Of a stretch of DNA of 64,000 nt, positions 38,926 to 54,413 are shown in pieces. The DNA lies in the NCBI RefSeq assembly GCF_964340395.1, contig NC_135565.1, forward strand, positions 13,758,709 to 13,822,708. The letters are read 5' to 3'. How positions within the stretch are numbered: the first letter of the stretch is position 1; every line of letters starts with the position of its first letter. Position numbers and translations under genes: made by a program. This stretch comes from Glandiceps talaboti (taxonomy: Eukaryota > Hemichordata > Enteropneusta > Spengelidae). The notes beneath the pieces are model-generated. The model was not told the origin of the DNA. It did not search any database and worked only from the letters and a program-made list of their open reading frames with translations.

Positions 38926-40051
38926 TTTTACCAATCAAGAAGTCAACTCCTGGCGTTTTTATCCGATTCAGTAAATTATTCAACTACTTCAAAAAAAGGC
39001 ACAGTGTAATAGGCAACAGACGATCACACGTGCGAAGGTGAGCTTCACGTATCCCGTTTGACGGTATCTTGCTCTTCCAACTGACGCGTGTATACCTGAT
39101 GCAATGTATAATTCTCTATAATAAATGGTCCAATTTAAAAACTATGAGCAGGGGTTGTGACATTAAATCGAATAGCGAGGATAACCTCTTTGTTGGTTAA
39201 CAGTCATCGGACTCCTTATCATGCCCTCGTTTTGAGATACGGTTTACCTTCTAAATCGGTCGAAGTTAATTTGTAAGCTGGCATGATGAAGGGAGTATGG
39301 GACACAGCCAAATGTTAACGTGACAAACTGCACGTAATACACTGGACTTTATTTCGCCTTTTACTATAGGGGTAGTATTGTTTTATGTCATTTTAGTGTT
39401 CTCCTTATCGTCGTTGATTTTTTGATTACCAAATATGACTCATGAATCTAACTATCTGTAATGTATATGTTTGTCTATGTGTCTATCTCAGCTGTGTCAA
39501 GTATGTGCTTGTCTCTCTATCTGGTACGCACGTATATGCATGTACATGTATGTGTGTTTTAGCGTTTCGACATTATGTGTGCTCTCGTGTATTTCTCAGA
39601 ACGCTGACACCATCCAATCATGGAATCTCCCCTTGTTGATTGTTTAATAAATTCCGTCTGGTTCTGGACTTGACAACGGTTCCCGTTTTTGTTGCCACTT
39701 CAGCTATCATTAATTAATTGTTTGTCTATAAATACAAATGTCTGTCAAAGTTTAATCTACGGTAGTAAATGGGTCTGTAATTTGATAATGTTTATGAATA
39801 ACTGGGTCGACTGATTTATTCAATAATCGACGCCTGATTTTTTCAAAATCTTAAATTGATGAGGGGAACGGGTAGTGGAAAGTTATAGTGGTGAATATTA
39901 TGTAAAATTAAACGTTTCAAAACTTAAACTGTTGAGGTCAAAGGTCCTAAGCGATCGACGTGATTTGTGTCAAATATTGGTCTGACTGTTGCAACGTTAA
40001 TATTTCACAAGAGATGCGACAATCGGTTCCAAAACCTCTAACATGACGAAA

Positions 40052-40230
<179 letters not shown>

Positions 40231-40833
40231 CGTCCGTCTTCTTTCTTTCATACATTCTTTTTCTTTCTTGCTCTTTTTTCCCTTCATTTTCTTTATTATT
40301 TGATCTAAGTAATAGACCAATTATATGCTATATATCATACGTAGGTATCACGTGACTTCATAGTAACAGGTAGTCTATACTGAAGTTGGGTTGTAGTTAA
40401 TGATTTAATTGCCACGTCAGCACTAATTATTAACACACAGATATCCCTATTCTTGTCCAATATGGACGATGTGTATTTTTAGTCTTGGGTCAAACGATGA
40501 CGCATCAAACTATATAGTGGGGGATCTACAAAAAGTAGTGTGCTTATGCTAGCAATATTCTATCCGGATTTTAGGGTATCTAGAAAGAGCATCATGCCTA
40601 CAATACAATAGATTCTTCCAATATGGTCACGTGGTTGCCGATGCACATATACATGTAGTTCATGATGAGAGCCTATATCGGCAAGGGTGTGAACAAAGTT
40701 TGACATTCCCGATAAAAACAATATTCCCACACACACACACACACACACGTTCTCTTCTTCCATTTTTGATTGAGAAACACACATGTTTCGAACAAATCAC
40801 TTGTCCTCCTTCAGTGTCTGATTGGATCTGAAA

Positions 40834-41007
40834 GAATTATCCAAATTTGCTGGCGGTGTACTGAGCAAATACCCTCAGTTTGCCAGTTTAGACCTTGATC
40901 TTCCCGTATTGCAACCAGGACAGATAGTACCGGTATACTGTAGAGTGGATTCAGGAACTTTATGTCGAACCCTGTTAAATTATGAATATGAGGCTGCGTA
41001 TATTTGA
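40834..41007 (+). other. Orphan reading frame, possible terminal exon
   Basis: Open frame FAGGVLSKYPQFASLDLDLP, then VLQPGQIVPVYCRVDSG and LLNYEYEAAYI, then TGA. The composition looks protein-like, but a stop in frame lies just after the best acceptor (ccttcag at 40814). A coding exon would need the weaker AG at 40834. No family recognised. Confidence 0.2.
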
Positions 41008-41028
41008 CATATTAAACCCACGTTACGT

Positions 41029-41407
41029 AAGGCGTAAAGAAAAATTGTGTGATTCCGATTACATTCAATTTTAAAACAGGTGGGGTAGGTAGATCTTCTT
41101 TTTTATTTTATTATACTGTTTTTTTCATGTGTGAGTGTCTAGTTCAGGTTTTCCATTATTTTCCAAATGGTCTCTGTGTTGTTTATTTCTTCCTATCAGA
41201 TGTACAACCATTACAGATTGAAAGAATAGCTTTATATTGTCTTTTTAAGTTGATGTCAGTTTCTGCATCCACTATTTCTTGCGAGACTTAACGATTTTCG
41301 CGATTTCATTATTATTTTTCTCGAATACGTAAAAAAAGTTTAGAGTCAGCGTGAAAAACTAGGTGGCGTCGGGTAACCGGAACCAAACAACTTTTTTATT
41401 TGGCCTT
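41029..41407 (+). mobile_element. TA-flanked MITE, copy 3 (full length)
   Basis: TA|AGGCGTAAAGAAAAATT at the left and GGCCT|TA at the right. The inner terminal repeats are gattccgattac and gtaaccggaacc. It is colinear with copies 1 and 2 over its full length, with internal landmark gatgtcagtttctgcatcca. The TA flanks suggest a Tc1/mariner-type mobiliser, by inference. Confidence 0.8.
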
Positions 41408-42008
41408 ATCTTTGAATGTTTTAATAATAATACAATTTGTGGTTTTTTTTTAATTTTATTTGTTCCCACATAACGCCTATGATATACTTATTTACAGCTA
41501 AAATATCGAGGGATCGCGGAGCGACTGTGCATATCATACACATTTTATGTTCCCTAAGAACATTTTTGATAGATAAGAAACAGGCTTCCCACAGACTGCC
41601 CTATCTAAGAATGACAGGTACTAGGCATTTGCTGTGTTGTTGCACTGTGACTGTTAGACTCCGTAGTACTGTAACAATATACTTTCAATCACCGAATGGA
41701 TTGGTCTCCTGTCCTAAGTCAACGTTGGCTGCGCTGTCGCTTAACATTAACCCATAAATGTGGAGCGCAGTCTAGATCTGAACCGGGGATCTGAACATAT
41801 AGCCTGGCCTGCTAGACGAATTTGTCCTTTATTTCCATCCTCACCGACGTGTGCTTCGCCCTCTGGTGTATATTTTTAGCTTACCACATTTTCATTGAAC
41901 ATAAAATGTACGATTTGTAACAAGATTTAACATCTCCAGAAGATCACTATTAGGATTATATATGAAGTCGAACTGTAACCACAGGGCACTCAGGTTCAGT
42001 TAGTTATG

Positions 42009-42240
42009 TTTACGAAAACAAACAAACAAACAAACAAACAAACAAACAAACAAACAAACAAACAAACAAACGCACAAACAAACGCACTAACAAACAAACA
42101 AACAAACAAACACAAAATAAATAAATAAATGAATAAGTAAACAAACAAACAAACAAACAACCAACAGACAAACAAACAAACAAACAAACAATAAATAAAT
42201 AATTAAATAAATAAATAAATAAATAAATACATACATACAT
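42009..42240. repeat. (AAAC)n / (AAAT)n microsatellite
   Basis: Compound tetranucleotide tract that generates Cys/Leu/Phe/Val frames on the minus strand. Confidence 0.95.
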
Positions 42241-42284
42241 ACTGACAAGCATCAACAAAAGAGTAATTACAAATCACTATATGG

Positions 42285-42351
42285 TTTCCTATATGCCAAA
42301 TGGTCACAATTGTCGGGTATGTACAATTGTGGCCATTTCGCATATAGGAAA
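42285..42351. repeat. 29-bp inverted repeat hairpin
   Basis: The left arm tttcctatatgccaaatggt with cacaattgt pairs with the right arm acaattgtggccatttcgca with tataggaaa. Two mismatches in 29 pairs, 9-nt loop. A stem of this size resembles either a tiny MITE or a small-RNA precursor. Confidence 0.85.
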
Positions 42352-42379
42352 ACAGCAATTTTTGTAGTTGATAATGATC

Positions 42380-42488
<109 letters not shown>

Positions 42489-45027
42489 GATACGGAGATC
42501 CTTCTTGGTGGTTATACAAAACACGTACTAGATACTGTCCGCAGACTCATGCCAATATAACGTATGGGGATGGTATCTATTTTTGTCCTACGTCGGCGTA
42601 TATTTACCCGGACGGCATTTATTACGTAGACAATATCCGCGTAGCGTTTCTCATACACCTCTTCCCATAGTCTAATCATTGACCACTGCGTGCATCGCAG
42701 AAATGTTTGTCTTTCAATAAGAGTCACCCATAGACAAAACATTGGCTGTCTCATATTCTCAAATCAACGTAAAGGTTGTCTAAGTGTCATAACATCTGTG
42801 TTGACCAACACCAATAATCTAATTTCCGGCGACCGGATAAGGAAGAAAAATTGCTACTTTGTAACTAAAATCTGTAGTCTGACATTGTTTTGGAATGTTG
42901 TTTACCTACGTTGTGTAATGGTATTACAGCTGAACTCGTGTTATTTTTCGTCTTTTCTGGAATTCTCTCCGCCACTTTCTTTTTAATTTCTTCTGCTGTG
43001 ACCACAGCAAATCGACATGTTTCTACTTTCTTCATGTTTATTAGGGGTAGGCCATTCGATATCCTAGGGGAGGGGGGTTGGAAGATTGGTGGAGAGTTAT
43101 TATTTTTTTCCCACCTGCTTGCCTGAGAATTATTTTTTTCTCCTTCGCCTATGCTGGCAACTTTTTTTTCTTTGCTTCTTTGAGATATCCGAATTTTTTT
43201 TTTACGTCAATGTTGAACACCTACATTTGTTGCCACAATTTTCTGTTTGGTTTTCGCACAGGGTAATACAGAGAGTAAAAAGATGCTGTTCTATCACACA
43301 CAGATTTTATTTAGAAAACTACATATTTCATACATGTTTGATTCTCAATTAAATAAACATCATTGACAGTTTTTATGCCATGGTATGATGACACACCGAA
43401 AATACAAATCAGAAACTTGATTGGTGAGCTCAGACATTCAGATAGACCGGTCAGTTTCTCCAGCATGGGGGGATGGGGGGGGGGGGTGTCAGTGTTTTTT
43501 TTCCATTGGGCCAACAAAAAGTCACTGACCCCCATGAATAAAGTTTCATAGCATCTGACAGTGAGCTGTAGAGGGAAGAGCTTTGAGACTGGGATATGTC
43601 TACCTCTTGTGTGAGTGTGTGTGAATGGGGGGGGGGGGGTGTTCTAGGCGGTCTCTCCCTAGAAGCCCTGGGTGATTTTTACTTCTAAAAGGCAATGTTT
43701 AGGCTATTCACAGACACTTTCAGACAATAATTTACAAACTTTACAAGACAGCTCTAACATGTAAAAAGCAACTACATAAGGTTGAAACATTTTTGAAATA
43801 AAGTTTCATACATGTATAATTTTATGTATAGTTATGTTTGAACCCTTACAGGAAGTAATATTTAAACCATTTATGAAAGAAACAGAGACAAGAACAAATA
43901 TATATATGTACCACAGGCTAACGAAACTGACTGGTCCCTGACATGTGCTTGAAACTGTTTGTCATGATTTGACAAGTGTCCTGGTTGGAGAGGTACGAGC
44001 AGGTGAACAGTATACTCGAACCTGTGCATCATTTCCCTGCCAAGATATTTTTTTTTTCTAGCAGCAGTGGTCCATTTTTTTTCCATCACCCACTTATATC
44101 CGGATTTTTTTTCAAGCAAATCCACTTGGCATCTTCCCCCCCCCCAGGATATCAAATGGTCCACCCCTTAGTTACTCGCTCGTAGTTGCATCGCTGGACT
44201 ACTAGTGTGTCGTACGTTGACCTAGTTCATACAAGACAACATATGGTTATATATTTGATACAGTGTAGCGAAAGATCAAGATGTTTCGCTTCCCATACCG
44301 ATACTGGTATTGCGGCATTTTCTTTCTTTCCATACCGGGCCGCTGACCAGATTTTCTGACTCATGATTGACTGATGCCCTCATTCATATGTCAGTCCCAT
44401 TTGTTACCCCTCCCAAGGGTACAAATACAAATTACAAAATAAACTGTCGAGACCAATATCTTGCGAAGTTCCTTTCCTTGAAAGGAAAACTGAGGAATGA
44501 ATCCGACTGATATCGACATATATTGTAGATTCTATTACCTCCATGAATGTAAAAAGTACACTGTCATCAATATAACAAAGAAATACATAAATAGAGGTGG
44601 TTTTTTTTTTAGAAGTATTACTGTGTAAAGCCCAGTGTCAAAAAGTGTGACGTGTTTAGTTAAAGTATGTTAACCTGGCCATTGACCTAGGATTGACCCA
44701 AAGACAAAACATTTGTACGTTATATGTAAATCAGAGAGGGTTTACTTTGTATGTAAATTAGTTGGTAGTGAATTATCATATCATAGTACTGTCAGGTGGC
44801 TGAGTTGTTTACGCTTTCATGCAAATTAGGTAAACAGAAAATTAACATGTTCGATTGACGTATGGCTGGAGTTTGAAGTAAACATGCCCAGTATGCAGTT
44901 TCATAGTAGACAAGACCTAGCACAGTAACACTAGCTCAGACCAAGGACTGAGTGGAAAGTAAAGCTACTCAGAACTGATCCCGATACTGCATAAGCTGGT
45001 GACAAGTCTTGACTACGAACGACTACG

Positions 45028-45118
45028 ATGAGTTGGGACATCGCGTCTAGACTGACAGCCAATTGTGGGTACAACGCAACGTCTGGATACAATTCAACCA
45101 TACGAAGATTTACTAAAG
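45028..45118 (+). other. Candidate first coding exon of an unidentified gene
   Basis: ATG at 45028 (actacgATGAG) opens MSWDIASRLTANCGYNATSG and YNSTIRRFTK. It is followed by the good donor aaag|gtaagc, ending in phase 1. It contains two NxT/S sites. No known family. Its partner exons are not established; 50655 also begins in phase 1. Confidence 0.4.
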
Positions 45119-45782
45119 GTAAGCTGCTTTTTGTTGTGTAGCAAAAATACTTCACTGGCGCTGCGAGCTTGACTTTTTCCGTAGTCGTTCAGAAGCTCGA
45201 ACCGCTCGTTTCGTCGCTGATTTAACTGGCGTATTGTATTTGAACTTGTAATTGTGGTTGAGTTTTTACTACCACGGGTAATCCGCACCGTACGTATAAT
45301 TTTGGTAGCATGACATTGTTCCGAAAAAAATCATTTATTGCCAAACTGGTTCAAACCCCAAAAGTCGTCCCCCCCCCCAAAAGTAGATGATCGTTTCAGA
45401 CCGTCTTAAAACATTACACGGGTTTCGCAAGTACATAACGCCATCTCTGAAATTCCCGCACTTGGCGTAAACATGGTGCCAGGTGCAGAGTTGAAAGTTG
45501 TTGACTCTAGTTAATCAACTCCAACAACCCCAATAAGCCCCAAATCTTGTCTAGTTGAATTCGAAATTCCATCTATTTCAAGCAAATGAAGGCTAAAGTA
45601 AAATTGTAGGTACTTTTGGCTGTGCTAGAATAAATTCAAAAGTTATTCTTTTTTCACCCATTTCGTGAATACATTAGCACAGCTGTACATACTACCAAAT
45701 TTATCATTCAACTTCCAGTTTCCCTTTCGTACACTTGTCAATTCTGTATAATAAATTTACCAGTTTGAATATATCGTTCCTG

Positions 45783-45785
45783 TAT

Positions 45786-45876
<91 letters not shown>
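45783..45876. repeat. (TTTA)n microsatellite
   Basis: About 23 TTTA units without interruption. Confidence 0.95.
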
Positions 45877-45877
<1 letters not shown>

Positions 45878-46541
45878 ATTCCGAAACCACTTCTACAGGT
45901 AAATGTATTTATTTTTCTCTCTTTACCAACTTAGTTAATTGAATCATTTACAATGTAACTCCCCATTGAGAGTACATTTAATTACAAAATTTATTTGCCC
46001 AAACAATACTCTCGGCCTTTTGAAAAAATTAAAGCGAGGGAGAAAGAAGAAATTCTTTTAAACTATTTTATTATCCTTTCAAAAGTTTTGGTAGTAGTGT
46101 AGTAGTGGTAACAAGTTAACTTCTCTGCCATTGACTCGTCTGTTTTAGTTCAGTGCAAATAATTAAAGTAGTTAAGTTACCTGTACTGGTTACGTTAGCT
46201 TAGTTAATTTTGTTAAAATGTTGCCATAGGGATGAGGCTTGAGGTATTTATTAATCTTTTGCAATTTATCGACTTACAAACAAGAACTTATATGGTGTTT
46301 CACATTGCTTTTCCAAGTAGGAAACCATGATAAAAATGTTTTATGAATTAAAAATCCAAAATGAATACCCAATCCTCCTCTGCATGTATATGGCCACTTT
46401 AAGTTACCCTCAGCTAGTTAATCTAGCATACTCTTTGTCTTAATTACGTTGTTACCAGGTTGGTAGCCCTTTCAATAGTCCTGAAAGGCAAGTTTACATG
46501 TAAGGCTGCGCCCCCCCCCCCCCCAACAATGGCCATGTCAA

Positions 46542-46735
46542 ACAAGATCTGCATAAACATAAACTTGTGTAGCATTAGGGAGTTGCAAGAGATCCCTCAA
46601 ATAGGCCTACAATCAGCCCAGGCCATTGCCAAGTTGAGGAACAAATACAACAAATTGGGTAGATTTTACACCCTTCCAGTTTACCGATGGCCAAAACCAG
46701 CCCATCAACAGCGAGTAATAAACCACCATCCATAG
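46542..46735 (+). pseudogene. Helix-hairpin-helix-like ORF fragment, probably mobile-element derived
   Basis: The frame reads ICININLCSIRELQEIPQIG, then LQSAQAIAKLRNKYNKLG. The pattern INxN-x5-LQxIPxIGxxxAQAI is that of a ComEA-type DNA-binding helix-hairpin-helix. It is preceded by a poly(C) run and ends after about 65 residues in low-quality sequence. No intact downstream domain is recognisable in 46740-47290, so it is called a fragment. Confidence 0.4.
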
Positions 46736-47705
46736 CTCCACAGTTGACGATGAGCCCCCCCCCCCCACCAATGAGGATGATGCCAAAAACGTTTTTACTT
46801 ATATCTAAGGTGAACAAGGTCCATAAGGAGAGAGAATGTCGTATGTATGGGGCTGAACTTACATCGCAAGTATGCATTCTGATATGAAACATCCTGGATG
46901 AACCACGTGGGGTTGTGAGGGCATTATTGCCAAATCAACCAGGTGGGACTTGGTATCTTCGATACAAACTGAATGACAAAATAACATGACAAAAAAATGA
47001 CTCTTGTCTGTCTATTCCAATTCTGAGGCTGGAGTCAGAATTTATGGTGGGGGGGGGAGGGGAGGTGACTGTGTTGGACGAGAGCAGCACAGGCAGCTCA
47101 GAACCTTGACCAATACTATCTGCTCTACCTGGCATTAACTGTTGCCAAACTTTCATCTGCTCTTTTCCAGAAACAACCGCTGATATGACCACCTCGGATT
47201 CATCCTCAACTTTTGGTGGAGTGACCCAAGTCTGGGTACTCCAAGAATGGACATTTTATCCAGACTGAGATTGAAGTGAAAAGTCACATGTTTTTAATGT
47301 GTTCCTATCCCTGGATTAAAGGAACCTCTGCAAAGAGTGTGTATATGGTAAATGTCAGCATGGTTTGGGATCTATAGTACATTCATCATGATCATCTTCA
47401 AAAGTGATTGCTGTAGACTTGCTATTAGTTTTGAACTAGTAGAGTGAACTGTGCACTCTTTGACAATGTCAACTTTGACTGAAAATACTCGGATTTGGCT
47501 TGTATTGCCAAGTGAACATTTTTGTTGCCATATCCGGTTGATCACCATCAGTGAACAGGTCAGCAACTGTAAGTCAAACAAGTTTATATACATCAAATTA
47601 TACTGTGTAGTACTTGTAATTTGCATGTCTATGTGTAAAGTAGATACTTTGAGTTGAATACTCAGTGTTAGACTGCAATATGTCGATGTTATAGATTGTC
47701 AATAC

Positions 47706-47708
47706 ATT

Positions 47709-47742
<34 letters not shown>

Positions 47743-47748
47743 CATGTA

Positions 47749-47792
<44 letters not shown>
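47706..47792. repeat. (TG)n/(TATG)n microsatellite
   Basis: Two TG runs separated by GTAT units. Confidence 0.95.
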
Positions 47793-47795
<3 letters not shown>

Positions 47796-48749
47796 TTGTC
47801 AAATGGTTTCATCTGACATTTATTCCTGCTAATATTATTTGGGGTACAACGTTAGTCGTTACTCGTGTGAAAATAAGAGTCATTGATGAAGTTTAAAGGA
47901 CAGTTATTGAATATAGTTTTCAGAATGCATGTATTCAATCACTATTTGTACTTTGTACAACTGAATGAGTTTGAACTATAGTATTCTAAATTGAGGGTGG
48001 GCAAGGGTGTCCCTAGTACGATTAACAGAAAAAAAATGAGTGCCAAATTACAAATTATGAGGGTAAAATTTTTTACATTTACGATGCAAAAACACAATTT
48101 ATGAATTACAAAGAAAATAAGCTGGAGTTTACATTTTACAATTATAACTGGAAAGTTGAAGGAAGGGCATGCTAATGCATCTTCTACTCTTTGTAAAATT
48201 CATGACAACATATTGATGGTGATATGTGCACTGTTTCCTTACAAGTTTGATAAACTGTTTTGAATGATTGTTTTAAAAATGAGGAAGTGGAGCGACCAAG
48301 TTGGGGGGGGGGGGGTCTCCCCCTCCAGCCGTTGAAACCTTTTGAAATTTTTTGGGCCAAAAGTATGTGCTCTGGTGCTATAAGCTTATTGATGCATCAT
48401 CTGATTAAAAATACACACTTCTGATCAAAACTTTATCAAAAATGAAAGTATAGAGAAATATTATGTGAATGAATAACATATAATAATAGTACATGTAGAA
48501 TGTATAGTTTTGTATGCCATACTGCTAAGTATCGAAACAGTGAATAGACCAGACTTATATTCGGAACAGGGAACCTGCGGGGTCGGTTTTGAAATGGTGA
48601 TGCACAGCTTGGTGTTAAACAAAACTATATCAAGCTATACAACTTAAATACACATACAATTATAGAAATTTGAACAGCAAATTAGTCTAATAATGAAAAA
48701 TAATATGGCCCGATTACAAAGTACAAAAATATCCCTTGCCCACCATCCA

Positions 48750-49000
48750 AATTGTCAGGTTAGGTCAGGTCAGGTCAGGTCAGGTCAAGAGTCAGGTCGA
48801 CAATCACGTCAAAGAGTCAAGCAAAGTCAAGTCTAGTAAAGGTAGGTCAAGGTCAAGCAAAGTCAAGTAAATGAAGTTCAAGCAAAGTCAAGTAAAGGTA
48901 AGTGAAGCCAAGTAAAGTCAAGTAAAGGTAAGTGAAGTCAAGTAAAGTCAAGTAAAGGTAAGTGAAGCCAAGTAAAGTCATGTTGAGTTGAGTCAAATCA
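48750..49000. repeat. Pentamer-derived tract (AGGTC then AAGTC/AAGTA)
   Basis: Starts with five exact AGGTC units and grades into irregular aagtaaaggtaagtgaagtc repeats. Confidence 0.85.
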
Positions 49001-49429
49001 AGAGTTTAGTCATGAGTCAATTCAGCTTATCGTGATTATTGCTGGTTATTTTGTAGTTATTTCTAACTACATGGGTTTGAACTACAGTATTCTAAATTGT
49101 CATATTAATTCAAGTCAAGTCAAGTGATTGGAAAGACGAATGTAAGAAATCCAATCTGCATGAATTCCAGGCTAGACCGATCGAGTTCACCAAGTTGTTG
49201 TTTCTCCAAAAATGTAATGAAGTATTGTCTTTAAAATACAGAATGCTGTAGAAATATTACTCTGACCAGGTTGATAACCGTGGCTTATGGGTGTGATATT
49301 TTCTTTTCAAGGAGCTGTGTTTGTAGGCGATGAGAAATGCAAAGTCGCTAGCAATGTACTTCCTCTGTAGTTTGCAGTTTCAAAACAGTTTTATCCTATA
49401 AATTATTTCGTGTATTGAATGTAATCATA

Positions 49430-50330
49430 ACATGTATTTCGTGCAACCATAGAATGGGGAAGTTCCCCAACCATCGTCAGATCATAGAATGTATTTTTTG
49501 CAACCATAGACATCTGAATGGGGAAGTTCCCCGACCATCGTCAGATTGTAGAATGTATTTCGTGCAACCATAGAATGGGGAAGTTCCCCGACCATAGTCC
49601 AATCGTAGAATGTATTTCGTGCAACCATAGATGGGGAACTTTCCCGACCGTCGTCCGACCGTAGAATGTATTTTGTGCAACCATAGAATGGGGAAGTTCC
49701 CCGACCATCGTCCAATCGTAGAATGTAATTCGTGACACCATAGATGGGGAACTTTCCCGACCGTCGTCTGACCGTAGAATGTATTTTGTGCATCCATAGA
49801 ATGGGGAAGTTTCCCGACCGTCGTCTGACCTTAGAATGTATTTTGTGCAACCATAGAATGGAACTTTCCCGACCGTCGTCTGACCGTAGAATGTATTTTG
49901 TGCATCCATAGAATGGGGAAGTTTCCCGACCGTCGTCTGACCTTAGAATGTATTTTGTGCAACCATAGAATGGGGAACTTTCCCGACCGTCGTCTGACCG
50001 TAGAATGTATTTTGTGCAACCATAGAATGGGGAATTTCCCCGACCATCGTCCAATCGTAGAATGTAATTCGTGACACCATAGATGGGGAACTTTTTCCCG
50101 ACCGTCGTCCGACCGTAGAATGTATTTCGTGCAACCATAGAACGGGGAAGTTCCCCGACCATCGTCCAATCGTAGAATGTAATTCGTGACACCATAGATG
50201 GGGAACTTTCCCGACCGTAGAATGTATTTTGTGCAACCATAGAATGGGGAAGTTCCCCGACCATCGTCCAATCGTAAAATGTAATTCGTGACACCATTGT
50301 AGAATGTATTTTGTGCATCCATAGACTGTA
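49430..50330. repeat. 57-bp minisatellite, about 16 copies, palindromic core
   Basis: Each unit contains a palindromic ggggaagttcccc or a ggggaactttcccg variant, plus gtagaatgtattt(c/t)gtgcaacc. The two subtypes differ in the core and in catcgtcc versus gtcgtccgac, and they partly alternate. Multi-frame ORFs here are repeat translations, not proteins. Confidence 0.93.
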
Positions 50331-50470
50331 AAATATGTGTTAAATGTAAAATGCAAGCTCCACAGACTGTCGCCCAATTCTAGAATGTATTTCGCGCAAC
50401 ATAGAATGGGGAAGTCTGTCTGTTGCTCTCTCATATACACACATTGTATATATATGTGTACCCCCACCTG

Positions 50471-50473
50471 CCA

Positions 50474-50527
<54 letters not shown>

Positions 50528-50548
50528 GTCTGTTTTTGTCCGTCTGCA

Positions 50549-50580
<32 letters not shown>
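50471..50580. repeat. (TCTG)n microsatellite
   Basis: TCTG units with a few interruptions, immediately upstream of an exon-like frame. It ends ctgtctcag. Confidence 0.95.
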
Positions 50581-50654
50581 AGCTCATAGGTAATCGCAAT
50601 GAAATTATATACATACCTCAAAGAAGCCTCCTAACCGCGGCGTGACGTCACCAG

Positions 50655-50943
50655 CCTGTTGTAACCACTATCCAAATGATGCCCACTTCGAAATTAAGTG
50701 GCTATTGTATGCACATGTCGACACGTGCGCCAGATTTAAAGATTTCAACACCGAGCCTGAGCGCGACTTGGTCTTCGCTGGTCATGTAAACAGTCCAACC
50801 AAAGAGAATAGTGTTATATGGATACATTCTGGTTTCACAGCACCAGGCGATTTCTTATCGACTCAACCAACTGTGTGGAAGCGTTTTGTATCTGATGGCT
50901 CCCGTACGGAGAAACGCTTTGAAATTATGGTAGAAGACATGCG
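50655..50943 (+). other. Exon-like frame with T-box-like residues (middle of domain)
   Basis: Preceded by tcaccag and followed by atgcg|gtaatg. Open frame of about 96 residues: YPNDAHFEIKWLLYAHVDTC, ARFKDFN, VFAGHV and IWIHSGFTAPGD. In T-box proteins the order PNxxY, LL.F...D..R.K, W..AG, YIHPDSPATG is conserved. The same order and spacing are seen here with many substitutions. The acceptor is weak (no pyrimidine tract), and the exon cannot be joined directly in phase to 59123. It could be a diverged T-box gene, a pseudogene, or chance. Confidence 0.35.
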
Positions 50944-51585
50944 GTAATGGTAAACACTTTTTAAGGAAATAAATTCTAACTTCGTTTGGATGGTGTTGTG
51001 CAATATTTTACCCATAACTCTCTCTGATTTGTACTGTCAGACAGCATCTCCCGAGAGTCAGACAAATCTCACCTGTGTACAGGGCTTTGTAAAAACAATT
51101 GCAAAATAGAATTGCTACTGACGAGGTCCTGAATACTCAATTTCATTCACAGTGATTTATTATAGGAGATAGATATTTTAGGAATTTCTCTACATATTGT
51201 ATTGAAAGACATTATAAAAGTTATTTTTTTTATAAAGTAAGGAACCTCTAAAACATACCAATCATAGAGAGTATGGATGAGATATTGTACATAGTGGTGT
51301 AGTACTGCGTGTTTTGGAATAGACAGGAGACACATGAACAAATATTCCCAGTACTATATATATAAGGGGCGACATCAATATTTCAATATACTTACATTAC
51401 ATTCAAATTTCGTATGGGTTTGCCTAAATTTTCACTGAAATAAAAAACCGAACTACACTGAGTCCTTAATTAATTTCATTTCTCATCTCTAGTTAAAGCA
51501 TACTTTTACTAAGTGTTATTTTCACTCATTTAAGATTTTGATTTTGCCGATCTTATTTAACATTCACGGATTATTCTATCAATAG

Positions 51586-51675
51586 GGAAAGGATATTGTG
51601 GTGGACAATGAAGCTGTCTTCATTGTTGCGTCTTTAGTGGTGACTGCTGACTGGATTATTTTGAACAATGTGGAG
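51586..51675 (+). other. Orphan candidate exon (90 nt, phase 0-0)
   Basis: Acceptor ttattctatcaatag and donor gtggag|gtaagg enclose an open frame, GKDIVVDNEAVFIVASLVV then TADWIILNNVE. Both splice sites are reasonable. No family is recognised. Confidence 0.35.
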
Positions 51676-51728
51676 GTAAGGACGATTTATGGATAAAACT
51701 ATTTAGAACAATTAATTTCAGTTATCTT

Positions 51729-54365
<2,637 letters not shown>

Positions 54366-54413
54366 ATCCGTAGATTGCCTTTCAGACAATGTTACAATAC
54401 AGCTACAACCATG
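54366..54413 (+). other. Orphan candidate exon (48 nt)
   Basis: Strong signals: acceptor ttttctcacattcacag and donor accatg|gtaagt. It is open in phase 0 (IRRLPFRQCYNTATTM) and in phase 2. It could follow 51675 in phase. No homology recognised. Confidence 0.35.

Larger units (their letters stand above)
45119..50654. other. Gene-poor stretch with arrays
   Basis: Holds (TTTA)n 45783-45876, a helix-hairpin-helix-like ORF 46542-46735, (TG)n 47706-47792, AGGTC/AAGTC pentamers 48750-49000, a 57-bp minisatellite 49430-50330 and (TCTG)n 50471-50580. No complete gene seen. Confidence 0.55.

Noticed and set aside
41049-41291. ORFs MIPITFNFKTGG... and MVPITFNFKIGW... (also at 35528)
   Set aside because: Both are the same frame of the TA-flanked MITE, which has no conserved coding capacity.
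42512-42754. Minus-strand ORF MIRLWEEVYEKRYADIV... with a slight likeness to the start of T-box domains
   Set aside because: Only LW and one hydrophobic run agree, GRRMFP is absent, and it lies on the opposite strand from the other T-box-like frames.
45880-45906. Zero-length exon (recursive splice site) ctacag|gtaaat after (TTTA)n
   Set aside because: A single juxtaposed AG/GT in AT-rich sequence is common, and there is no established host intron.
48750-48790. Consecutive AGGTCA nuclear-receptor half-sites
   Set aside because: Produced by a simple AGGTC pentamer repeat; the spacing is not a known receptor arrangement.
49477-50467. Long multi-frame ORFs (up to 278 codons) with KYILRSDDGRE repeats
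   Set aside because: The 57-bp repeat unit is a multiple of three in length, so frames stay open by periodicity. No start or splice context and no protein family.
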